This document shows, piece after piece, positions 52,649 to 64,000 of a stretch of 64,000 nt of DNA. Made by a program: the position numbers and the translations under genes. The DNA is from Chamaelirium japonicum (lineage: Eukaryota > Streptophyta > Magnoliopsida > Liliales > Melanthiaceae): assembly GCA_947650365.1 (NCBI GenBank), contig CANTAL010000002.1, positions 2,983,501-3,047,500 on the forward strand, in the 5' to 3' direction. Every line of letters starts with the position of its first letter. The first letter of the stretch is position 1. The notes beneath the pieces were generated by a model, which saw only the letters and a program-made list of their open reading frames with translations, ran no database searches and was not told the DNA's origin.

Positions 52649-55196
52649 CCATTCTATTTCATTCGTACGATCCATTCTAATTCATTCGTACGATCCATTC
52701 TAATTCATTCGTACGATCCATTCTAATTCATTCGTACGATCCATTCTAATTCATTCGCACAATCTATTCTAATTCATTCGCATAATCCACTCTAATTCAT
52801 TCGCACGATCCATTCTAATTCATTCATACGATCCATTCTATTTCATTCGTACGATCCATTCTTACTCATTCGTACGATCCATTCTAATTCATTTGCACGA
52901 AGGTATGCATTCTAATTCATTCGTAATATCCATTCTAATTCCTTCGTACGATCCATTCTAATTCCTTCGTACGATCCATTCTAATTCATTCGTACGATCC
53001 ATTCTAATTCATTCGTACGATCCATTCTAATTCCTTCGTATAATCCATTCTAATTCATTCGTACGGTATGATTCATTCTAATTCATTCGTACGATTCATT
53101 CTAATTCAATCCATTCTAATTCATTCGTACGATCCATTCTAATTCATTCGTACGATCCATTCTAATTCATTCGTACGATTCATTCTAATTCAATCCATTC
53201 TAATTCATTTGTACGATCCATTCTTACTCATTCGTACAATCCATTCTAATTCATTCGCACGAATGAATCCATTCTAATTCATTCGTATGATCCATTCTAA
53301 TTCATTCGCCTGAATGTATCCATTCTAATTCATTCGTACGATCCATTCTATCGCATTCGTACAATCCATTCTATTTCATTCGTACGATCCATTCTAATTC
53401 ATTCGCAAGATCAATTCTAAGTCATTCGCACGATCTATTCTAATTCATTAGCACGATCGTTCATATGAATGAATTAAAATGGATCGTATGAATGAATTAG
53501 AATGGATCGTATGAATGAATTAGAATGGATTGTACGAATGAAATAGAATAGATCGTACGAATGAACTAGAATGGATCGTGTGAATGAATTAGAATGGATC
53601 GTGCGAATGAATTAGAATGGATCGTACGAATGAATTAGAATGGATCGTATGAATAAATTAGAATGGATCATACGAATGAATTAGAATGGATACATTCGTG
53701 CGAATGAATTAGAATGGATCGTGCGAATGAATTAGAATGGATCGTACGAAGGAATTAGAATGGATCGCACGAAGGAATTAGAATGGATAGTACGAATGAA
53801 TTAGAATGGATACCTTCGTGCAAATGAATTAGAATGGATCGTACGAATGAGTAAGAATGGATCGTACGAATGAAATAGAATGGATCGTATGAATGAATTA
53901 GAATGGATCGTGCGAATGAATTAGAATGGATCGTACGAATGAATTAGAATGGATCGTACGAATGAATTAGAATGGATCATACGAATGAATTAGAAAGGAT
54001 CGTATGAATGAATTAGAATGGATCGTGCGAATGAATTAGAATGGATCGTACGAATGAAATAGAATGGATTCGCACGAATGTATCCATTCTAATTCATTCA
54101 TTCGATCCATTCTAATTCATTCGTACAATCCATTCTAATTCATTCGCACGATCCATTCGCATTCACTCAAACGATCCATTCTATTTCATTCATACGATCC
54201 ATTTTAATTCATTCGCACGATCCATTCTAATTCATTCATACGATCCATTCTAATTCATTCGTACGATCCATTCTAATTTCTTCGTATGATCTATTCTAAT
54301 TCCTTCGTACGATCCATTCTAATTCCTTCGTACGATCCATTCAAATTCATTCGCACGAATCTATCCATTCTAATTCATTCGTACGATCCATTCTAATTCA
54401 TTCACACGATCCATTCTAATTCATTAATACGATCCAATTTAATTCATTCATACGATCTATTCTAATTCATTCGCACGAATATATCCTTTCTAATTCATTC
54501 GTACGATCCAAATTTATCCATACGATCTATTCTATTTCATTCGTACGATCCATTCTTATCGTACGATCCATTCTAATTCAATCCATTCTAATTCATTCGT
54601 ACGATCCATTCTAATTCATTCGTACGATCCATTCTAATTCATTCATACGATTCATTCTAATTCAATCCATTCTAATTCATTCGTACGATCCATTCTATTT
54701 CATTCGTACGATCCATTCTTACTCATTCGTACGATCCATTCGTATCCTTTCTAATTCATTCGTACGATCCATTCTAATTCCTTCGTACGATCCATTCTAA
54801 TTCATTCGTACGATCCATTCTAATTCATTCGCACGATCCATTCTAATTCATTCGTACGATCCATTCTATTTCATTCATACGATCCATTCTAATTCATTCA
54901 TACGATCTATTCTAATTCTTTCGCACGAATGTATCCATTCTAATTCATTCGTACGATCCATTCTAATTCATTCGCACGATCCATTCTAATTCATTCATAC
55001 AATCCATTCTAATTCTTTTGCACGAATGTATCCATTCTAATTCATTCGTTCGATCTATTCTAATTCATTCGTACGATCCATTCTAATTCATTCGCACGAT
55101 CCATTCTAATTCATGCATACGATCCAATCTAATTCATTCATACGATCCATTCTAATTCATTCGCACGAATGTATCCATTCTAATTCATTCGTACAT
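52649..55196. repeat. Mixed satellite zone, module M copy 3
   Basis: Reverse 52649-53459, forward 53460-54070, reverse 54071-55196. Module M copy 3 starts at ATCCTTTC 54744 and turns at TCGTACATGT 55189, again 445 bp. The start is fused to a truncated CCATTCGT monomer instead of the usual J2 left half. Confidence 0.88.
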
Positions 55197-58183
55197 GTAT
55201 GAATGAATTAGAATGGATCGTACGAATGAATTAGAGTTGATACATTCGTGCGAATGAATTAGAATGGATCGTACGAATGAATTAGATTGGATCGTATGAA
55301 TGAATTATAATGGATCATGCGAATGAATTAGAATAGATCATACGAATGAATTAGAATGGATCGTACGAATGAATTAGAATGGATACATTCGTGCAAAAGA
55401 ATTAGAATGGATTGTATGAATGAATTAGAATGGATCGTGCGAATGAATTAGAATGGATACATTCGTGCGAATGAATTAGAATGGATCGTATGAATGAATT
55501 AGATTGGATCGTATGAATGAATTAGAATGGATCGTATGAATGAATTAGAATGGATCATACGAATGAATTTGAATGGATCGTACGAATGAAATAGAATGGA
55601 TTGTACGAATGAGATAGAATGGATCGTACGAATGAATTAGAATGAATACATTCATGTGAATGAATTAGAATGGATCATACGAATGAATTAGAATGGATTC
55701 ATTCGTGCGAATGAATTAGAATGGATCGAACGAATGAGTAAGAATGGATCGTACAAATGAATTAGAATGGATTGAATTAGAATGAATCGTACGAATGAAT
55801 TAGAATGGATCGTACGAATGAATTAGAATGGATCGTACGAATGAATTAGAATGGATTGAATTAGAATGAATCGTACGAATGAATTAGAATGAATCATACC
55901 GTACGAATGAATTAGAATGGATCATACGAAGGAATTAGAATGGATCGTACGAAGGAATTAGAATGGATCGTACGAATGAATTAGAATGAATCATACGAAG
56001 GAATTAGAATGGATCGTACGAAGGAATTAGAATGGATAGTACGAATGAATTAGAATGGATACCTTCGTGCAAATGAATTAGAATGGATCGTACGAATGAG
56101 TAAGAATGGATCGTACGAATGAAATAGAATGGATCGTATGAATGAATTAGAATGGATCGTGCGAATGAATTAGAATGGATCGTACGAATGAATTAGAATG
56201 GATCGTACGAATGAATTAGAATGGATTGAATTAGAATGAATCGTACGAATGAATTAGAACGAATCATACCGTACGAATGAATTAGAATGGATCATACGAA
56301 GGAATTAGAATGGATCGTACGAATGAATTAGAATGGATCGTACGAAGGAATTAGAATGGATCGTACGAAGGAATTAGAATGGATAGTACGAATGAATTAG
56401 AATGGATACCTTCGTGCAAATGAATTAGAATGGATCGTACGAATGAGTAAGAATGGATCGTACGAATGAAATAGAATGGATCGTATGAATGAATTAGAAT
56501 GGATCGTGCGAATGAATTAGAATGGATCGTACGAATTAATTACAATAGATTGTGCGAATGAATTAGAATGGATCATACGAATGAATTAGAATGGATCGTA
56601 CGAATGAATTAGAATGGATCGTATGAATGAATTAGAATGGATCGAGCGAATGAATTAGAATGGATCATACGAATGAATTAGAATATGGATCGTACGAAGG
56701 AATTAGAATGGATCGTACGAATGAATTAGAATGGATTGTACGAATGAATTAGAATGGATCGTGTGAATGAATTAGAATGGATCGTACGAATGAATTAGAA
56801 TGGATCGTATGAATGAATTAGAATGGATCGTATAAATGAATTAGAATGGATCGTGCGAATAAATTAGAATTGATCGTATGAATGAATTAGAATAGATTTT
56901 GCGAATGGAATAGAATGGATTGTACGAATGAGATAGAATGGATCGTACGAATAAATTAGAATGGATACGTTCATGCTAATGAATTAGAATGGATCATACG
57001 AATGAATTAGAATGGATTCTTTCGTGCGAATGAATTAGAATGGATCGTACGAATGAGTAAGAATGGATCGTACGAATGAATTAGAATGGATTGAATTAGA
57101 ATGAATCGTACGAATGAATTAGAATGGATCGTACGAATGAATTAGAATGGATCGTACGAATGAATTAGAATGGATTGAATTAGAATGAATCGTACGAATG
57201 AATTAGAATGAATCATACCGTACGAATGAATTAGAATGGATCATACGAAGGAATTAGAATGGATCGTACGAATGAATTAGAATGGATCGTACGAAGGAAT
57301 TAGAATGGATCGTACGAAGGAATTAGAATGGATAGTACGAATGAATTAGAATAGATACCTTCGTGCAAATGAATTAGAATGGATCGTACGAATGAGTAAG
57401 AATGGATCGTACGAATGAAATAGAATGGATCGTATGAATGAATTAGAATGGATCGTGCGAATGAATTAGAATGGATCGTACGAATGAATTAGAATAGATT
57501 GTGCGAATGAATTAGAATGGATCGTACGAATGAATTAGAATGGATCGTACGAATGAATTAAAATAGATTGTGCGAATGAATTAGAATGGATCGTATGAAT
57601 TAGAATTGATCGTACGAATGAATTAGAATGGATCATACGAAGGATTTAGAATGGATCGTACGAATGAATTAGAATGGATCGTACGAATGAATTAGAATGG
57701 ATACATTCGTGCGAATGAATTAGAATAGATCATACGAAGGAATTAGAATGGATCGTACGAATGAATTAGAATGGATCGTACGAATGAATTAGAATGGATA
57801 CATTCGTGCGAATGAATTAGAATGGATACATTCGTGCGAATGAATTAGAATGGATCATGCGAAGGAATTAGAATAGATCGTAAGAATGAATTAGAATGGA
57901 TCGTACGAATGAATTAGAATGGATACATTCGTGCGAATGAATTAGAATGGATCATACGAATGAATTAGAGTGGATACATTCCTACAAATGAATTAGAATG
58001 GATCGTACGAATGAATTAGAATGGATACATTCGTGCGAATGAATTAGAATGGATCGTACGAATGAATTAGAATGGATCGTATGAATGAATTAGAATGGAT
58101 CGTGCGAATGAATTAGAATGGATTGTACGAATGAATTAGAATGGATCGTACGAATGAATTAGAATGGATACATTCGTGCGAAT
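55197..58183 (+). repeat. Forward block with three higher-order repeat copies
   Basis: 3.0 kb forward. Ordered series start at CATACC 55895 (164-bp spacing), 56265 (141) and 57214 (141). It begins as the continuation of module M copy 3, up to GTGCAAAAG at 55389. From 57642 it is copy 2 of the segmental duplication, and it ends at J1 (58168-58195). Confidence 0.9.
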
Positions 58184-61142
58184 CCATTCTATTTCATTCG
58201 TATGATCCATTCTAATTCATTCGCACGATCCATTCTAATTCATTCATACGATCCATTCTAATTCATTCATACGATCCATTCTAATTCATTCGTACGATCC
58301 ATTCTAATTCATTCACAGAATCTATTCTAATTCATTCGTACGATCCATTCTAATTCATTTGCATGATCCATTCTAATTCATTCATACGATCCATTCTATT
58401 TCATTCGTACGATCCATTCTTACTCATTCGTACGATCTATTCTAATTCATTCGTACGATCCATTCTAATTTATTCTCACGATCCATTCTAATTCATTCGT
58501 ATGATCCATTCTAATTCATTCATACGATCCATTCTAATTCATTCGCACGATCCATTCTAATTCATTCGCACGATCCATTCTAATTCATTCGCACGATCCA
58601 TTCTAATTCATTCATACGATCTGTTCTATTTCATTCGTACAATCCATTCTAATTCATTCATACGATCCATTCTAATTGATTCATACGATCCATTCTAATT
58701 CATTCGTATGAATGATCGTGCTAATGAATTAGAATAGATCGTGCGAATGACTTAGAATGGATCGTGCGAATGAATTAGAATGGATCATACGAATGAAATA
58801 GAATGGATTGTACGAATGAGATAGAATGGATCGTACGAATGAATTAGAATGGATACATTCATGCGAATGAATTAGAATGAATCATACAAATGAATTAGAA
58901 TGGATTCATCCGTGCGAATGAATTAGAATGGATCGTACGAATGAGTAAGAATGAATCGTACGAATGAATTAGAATGGATTTAATTAGAATGAATCGTACG
59001 AATGAATTAGAATGGATCGTACGAATGAATTAGAATGGATCGTACGAATGAATTAGAATGGATTGAATTAGAATGAATCGTACGAATGAATTAGAATGAA
59101 TCATAGAACGAATGAATTAGAATAGATTGTGCGAATGAATTAGAATGGATCGTACGAATGAATTAGAATGGATCGTACGAATGAATTAGAATGGATCGTA
59201 TGAATAAATTAGAATGGATCGTGCGAATGAATTAGAATGGATCGTACGAATGAATTAGAATATGGATCTTACGAAGGAATTAGAATGGATTGTACGAATG
59301 AATTTGAATGTATCCTTTCTAATTCATTCGTATGATCCATTCTAATTCCTTCGTACGATCCATTCTAATTCATTCGCACGATCCATTCTAATTCATTCGT
59401 ACGATCCATTCTATTTCATTCATACGATCCATTCTAATTTATTCGCACGAATTAGAATGGATCGTACGAATGAATTAGAATAGATTGTGCGAATGAATTA
59501 GAATGGATCGTACGAATGAATTAGAATGGATCGTACGTATGAATTAGAATGGATACATTCGTGCGAATGAATTAGAATGGATCGTATGAATGAATTAGAT
59601 TGGATCGTATTAATGAATTAGAATGGATTGTATGAATTAGAATGGATACCTTCGTGCAAATGAAATAGAATGGATCGTACGAATGAATTAGAGTAGATTG
59701 TGTGAATGGATTAGAATAGATCATACGATTGAGTAAGAATGGATTGTACGAATGAAATAGAATAGATCATACGAATGAATTTGAATGGATCGTTCGAATG
59801 AATTAGAATGGATCGTACGAATGAATTAGAATGGATCGTACGAATGAATTAGAATGGATCGTACGAATGAATTAGAATGGATCGTGCGAATGAATTAGAA
59901 TGGATCGTACGAATGAAATAGAATGGATTCGCACGAATGTATCCATTCTAATTTATTCGTACGATCCATTCTAATTCATTCGTACAATCCATTCTAATTC
60001 ATTCGCACGATCCATTCGCATTCACTCAAACGATCCATTCTAATTCATTCATACAAACCATTCTAATTCTTTTGCACGAATGTATCCATTCTAATTCATT
60101 CGTACGATCCATTCTAATTCATTCGTATGATCTATTCTAATTCATTCGCATGATCCATTCTAATTCCTTCGTACGATCTATTTTAATTCATTCGCACGAT
60201 CCATTCTAATTCATTCATACAATCCATTCTAATTCATTCGTACGATCCATTCTAATTTCTTCGTATGATCTATTCTAATTCCTTCGTATGATCCATTCTA
60301 ATTCATTCATACGATCTATTCTAATTCTTTCGCACGAATGTATCCATTCTAATTCATTCGTACGATCCATTCTAATTCCTTCGTACGATCCATATTCTAA
60401 TTCATTTCTACGATCCATTCTAATTTATTCGTACAATCCATTCTAATTCATTCGCACGAATGTATCCATTCTAATTCATTCGTACGATCCATTCTACGAA
60501 TTAGAATGGATCGTATGAATGAATTAGAATGGATCGTGCGTATAAATTAGAATGGATCGTATGAATGAATTAGAATAGATTGTGCGAATGAATTAGAATG
60601 GATCGTACGAATGAATTAGAATGGATACATTCGTGCGAATGAATTAGAATGGATCATACGAATGAATTAGAATGGATCATATGAATGAATTAGAATGGAT
60701 CGTACGAATGAATTAGAATGGATACATTCATGCGAATGAATTAGAATGTATCATACGAATGAATTAGAATGGATTCATTCGTGCGAATGAATTAGGATGG
60801 ATCGTATGAATGAGTAAGAATGGATCGTACGAATGAATTAGAATGGATTGAATTAGAATGAATCGTACGAATGAATTAGAATGGATCGTACGAATGAATT
60901 AGAATGGATCATATGAATGAAATAGAATGGACCGTATGAATGAATTAGAATGGATCGTGCGAATGAATTAGAAAGGATCGTACAAATGAATTAGAATAGA
61001 TTGTGCGAATGAATTAGAATGGATCGTGCGAATGAATTAGAATGGATCGTACGAATGAATTAGAATGGATCGTATGAATGAATTAGAATGGATCGTGCGA
61101 ATGAATTAGAATGGATCGTACGAATGAAATAGAATGGATTCG
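58184..61142. repeat. Mixed satellite zone, copy 2 of 39905-43355
   Basis: Reverse 58184-58709, forward 58710-59312, reverse 59313-59449, forward 59450-59932, reverse 59933-60495, forward 60496-61142. Forward-to-reverse edges 58184 and 59933 are J1; 59313 is J2. Confidence 0.87.
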
Positions 61143-62689
61143 CACGAATGTATCCATTCTAATTCATTCGTACGATCCATTCTAATTCATTCGTATAATC
61201 CATTCTAATTCATTCGCACGATCCATTCGCATTCACTCAAACGATCCATTCTAATTTATTCATATGATCCATTCTAATTCATTCGTACGATCCATTCTAA
61301 TTCATTCGTACGATCCATTCTAATTCATTCGCACAATCTATTCTAATTCATTCGTACGAACCATTCTAATTCATTCGCACGATCCATTCTAATTCATTCG
61401 TACGATCCATATTCTAATTCATTCACACGATCCATTCTAATTCGAACCATTCTTATTCATTCGTACGATCCATTCTAATTCATTCGTACGATCCATTCTA
61501 ATTCATTCGTACGATTCATTCTAATTCAATCCATTCTAATTCATTCATACGATCCATTCTTACTCATTCGTACGATCCATTCTAATTCATTCGCACGAAT
61601 GAATCCATTCTAATTCATTCGTATGATCCATTCTAATTCATTAGCATGAATGTATCCATTATAATTCATTCGTACGATCCATTCTATCTCATTCGTACAA
61701 TCCATTCTATTTCATTCGCACAATCTATTCTAATTCATTCATACGATCCATTCTAATTCATTCGTACGATCCATTCTAATTCATTCGTACGATCCATTCT
61801 AATTCCTTCGTACGATCCATATTCTAATTCATTCGTACGATCCATTCTAATTAATTCGCACGATCCATTCTAATTCATTCATACGATCCATTCTAATTCA
61901 TTTGTACGATCCATTCTAATTCATTCGTACGATCCATTCTAATTCATTCGCACAATCTATTCTAATTCATTCGTACGATCCATTCTAATTCATTCGCACG
62001 ATCTATTCTAATTCATTCGTACGATCCATTCTAATTCATTCACACGAATGTATCCATTCTAATTCATTCGTACGATCCATTCTAATTCATTTGTATGAAT
62101 GTATCCACTCTAATTCATTCGTATGATCCATTCTAATTCATTCGCACGAATGTATCCATTCTAATTCATTCGTACGATCCATTCTAATTCCTTCGTATGA
62201 TCCATTCTAATTCATTCGCACGAATGTATCCATTCTAATTCATTCGTACGATCCATTCTAATTAATTCGTACGATCCATTCTAATTCCTTCGTATGATCC
62301 ATTCTAATTCATTCGCACGAATGTATCCATTCTAATTCTTTCGTACGATCTATTCTAATTTATTCGTATGATCCATTCTAAATCCTTCGTATGATCCATT
62401 CTAATTCATTCGTACGATCAATTCTAATTCATACGATCCATTCTAATTCATTCGCACAATCTATTCTAATTCATTCGTACGATCCATTCTAATTCATTCG
62501 TACGATCCATTCTAATTCATTCGTACGATCCATTCTATTTCATTCATACGATCCATTTTAATTCATTCGCACGATCCATTCTAATTCATTCATACGATCC
62601 ATTCTAATTCATTCGTACGATCCATTCTAATTTCTTCGTATGATCTATTCTAATTCCTTCGTACGATCCATTCTAATTCCTTCGTACGA
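61143..62689 (-). repeat. Reverse satellite block
   Basis: 1.5 kb, the counterpart of 43356-45009. It opens with J1 and a CACTCAAACGA monomer near 61228 and contains several 28-bp CGCACGAATGTATCC variants at regular intervals (62040-62330). Confidence 0.9.
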
Positions 62690-64000
62690 ATGAATTAGAA
62701 TGGATCATACGAATGAATTAGAATGGATACATTCATGCGAATGAATTAGAATGGATCATACGAATGAATTAGAATGCATTCATTCGTGCGAATGAATTAG
62801 AATGGATCGTACGAATGAGTAAGAATGGATCGTACGAATGAATTAGAATGGATTGAATTAGAATGAATCGTACGAATGAATTAGAATGGATCGTACGAAT
62901 GAATTGGAATGGATACATTCGTGCGAATGAATTAGAATGGATCGTATGAATGAATTAGAGTGGATACATCCTACAAATGAATTAGAATAGATCGTATGAA
63001 TGAATTAGAATGGATACATTCGTGCGAATGAATTAGAATGGATCATATGAACGAATTAGAATGGATCGTTTGAGTGAATGCGAATGGATCGTGCGAATGA
63101 ATTAGAATGGATTGTACGAATGAATTAGAATGGACCATACGAATGAATTAGAATGGATACATTCGTGCGAATGAATTAGAATGGATCGTATGAATGAATT
63201 AGAATGAATCGTACGAATGAATTAGAATGGATCGTACGAATGAATTAGAATGGATAGTACAAATGAATTAGAATGGATTGAATTAGAATGAATCGTACGA
63301 ATGAATTAGAATGAATCATACCGTACGAATGAATTAGAATGGATCATATGAATGAATTAGAATGGATCGTACGAATGAATTAGAAAGGATACATTCGAAT
63401 TCATTCGTACGATCCATTCTAGTTCCTTCGTACGATCCATATTCTAATTCATTCGCACGATCCATTCTAATTCATTCGCACGATCCATTCTAATTCATTC
63501 GTACGATCCATTCTTACTCATCGTATGCATGAATTAGAATGGATCGTGCGAATGAATTAGAATGGATCGTACGAATGAATTAGAATGGATCGAACGAATG
63601 AATTAGAATGGATACATTCGTGCAAAAGAAATAGAATGGATTGTATGAATGAATTAGAATGGATCGTGCGAATGAATTAGAATGGATCGTACGAATGAAT
63701 TAGAATGGATACATTCGTGCGAAAGAATTAGAATAGATCGTATGAATGAATTAGAATGGATCGTATGAATGAAATAGAATGGATCGTACGAATGAATTAG
63801 AATGGATCGTACGAAGGAATTAGAATGGATCGTACGAATGAATTCGAATATAGCCTTTCTAAATCATTCGTATGATCCATTCTAATTCCTTCGTACGATC
63901 CATTCAAATTCATTCGCACGAATCTATCCATTCTAATTCATTCGTACGATCCATTCTAATTCATTCGCACGATCCATTCTAATTCATTAATACGATCCAA
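62690..64000. repeat. Mixed satellite zone at the right edge
   Basis: Forward 62690-63399, reverse 63400-63521, forward 63522-63851, reverse 63852-64000. Edges 63400 and 63852 are both J2, in opposite forms, bracketing a 450-bp piece that matches 45735-46190. Confidence 0.87.

Larger units (their letters stand above)
22639..64000. repeat. Satellite array, right arm
   Basis: Same 23-bp satellite family as the left arm, starting directly at the cut edge of the retroelement fragment and running off the right edge of the window. It shares the left arm's variant monomers, junction sequences and modules, so both arms belong to one array that was interrupted or rearranged around the island. There is no gene, tRNA or other unique sequence in these 41 kb that I can see. 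Confidence 0.97.
57642..64000. repeat. Segmental duplication, copy 2
   Basis: Counterpart of 39371-46339, running off the window's right edge. Relative to copy 1 it lacks about 398 bp between the J1 at 59933 and the single CACTCAAACGA at 60023, and has smaller gains and losses elsewhere. Junction order is the same (J1, J2, J1, J1, J2, J2), with the same switch sequences. Confidence 0.85.

Noticed and set aside
1-64000. Human-type satellite II/III (GGAAT) resemblance
   Set aside because: The core has GAAT and GGAT but not the (GGAAT)n pentamer; the period is 23 bp, and the island is plant-type.
1-64000. All strand switches being assembly errors
   Set aside because: Errors would not reuse the same two junction sequences in both orientations. 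Collapse or misjoining of single copies still cannot be excluded from sequence alone.

Overview
The window looks like a heterochromatic block of a flowering-plant nuclear genome. About 59 kb of the 64 kb is one AT-rich satellite. Its basic monomer is 23 bp: a 16-base core GAATGAATTAGAATGG plus a 7-base tail ATCGTAC. By length this is roughly 2,400-2,500 monomers. No host gene is visible in the satellite. The only other sequence is a 4.87-kb GC-rich island at about 17769-22638. The plant assignment rests on this island: a plant-type Ty3/gypsy-associated protein, TATA/ACGT-core promoter elements and a short GT-AG intron. GC-rich codons hint at a monocot, but that is weak.

The island reads as the 3' end of an LTR retrotransposon lying on the minus strand, a fossil fragment. 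One LTR (17769-18902) has matching TG...CA ends, a minus-strand TATA box and a GC-rich 21-bp minisatellite. A polypurine tract abuts it (18903-18914). Next come a spacer with G-boxes and a plus-strand TATA box, then an extra ORF on the opposite strand to the element (19849 onward). That ORF has a Lys/Pro/Ala-rich tail, a candidate 77-bp intron and a coiled-coil second exon. This layout (antisense extra ORF next to the 3' LTR) is known for the Tat lineage of plant Ty3/gypsy elements. The rest of the element is not in the window.

The satellite switches strand about 75 times. 'Forward' (F) below means the core reads on the plus strand, 'reverse' (R) that it reads on the minus strand. The switches are not random: 33 of 38 F-to-R switches use one of two junction sequences (J1, 19 times; J2, 14 times), and each junction is present in both orientations. 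Reverse-to-forward switches also recur at shared sequences. The array also contains variant monomers in a fixed order (a higher-order repeat), a 445-bp module repeated at identical length, and a tandem segmental duplication with a period of about 18 kb (39.4-46.3 kb against 57.6-64.0 kb). The picture is a satellite that grew by copying macro-modules with built-in inversions.

Block edges were read by eye and are good to about 15 bp. No transcription, chromatin or species data are available, so centromeric, subtelomeric or other location cannot be decided.
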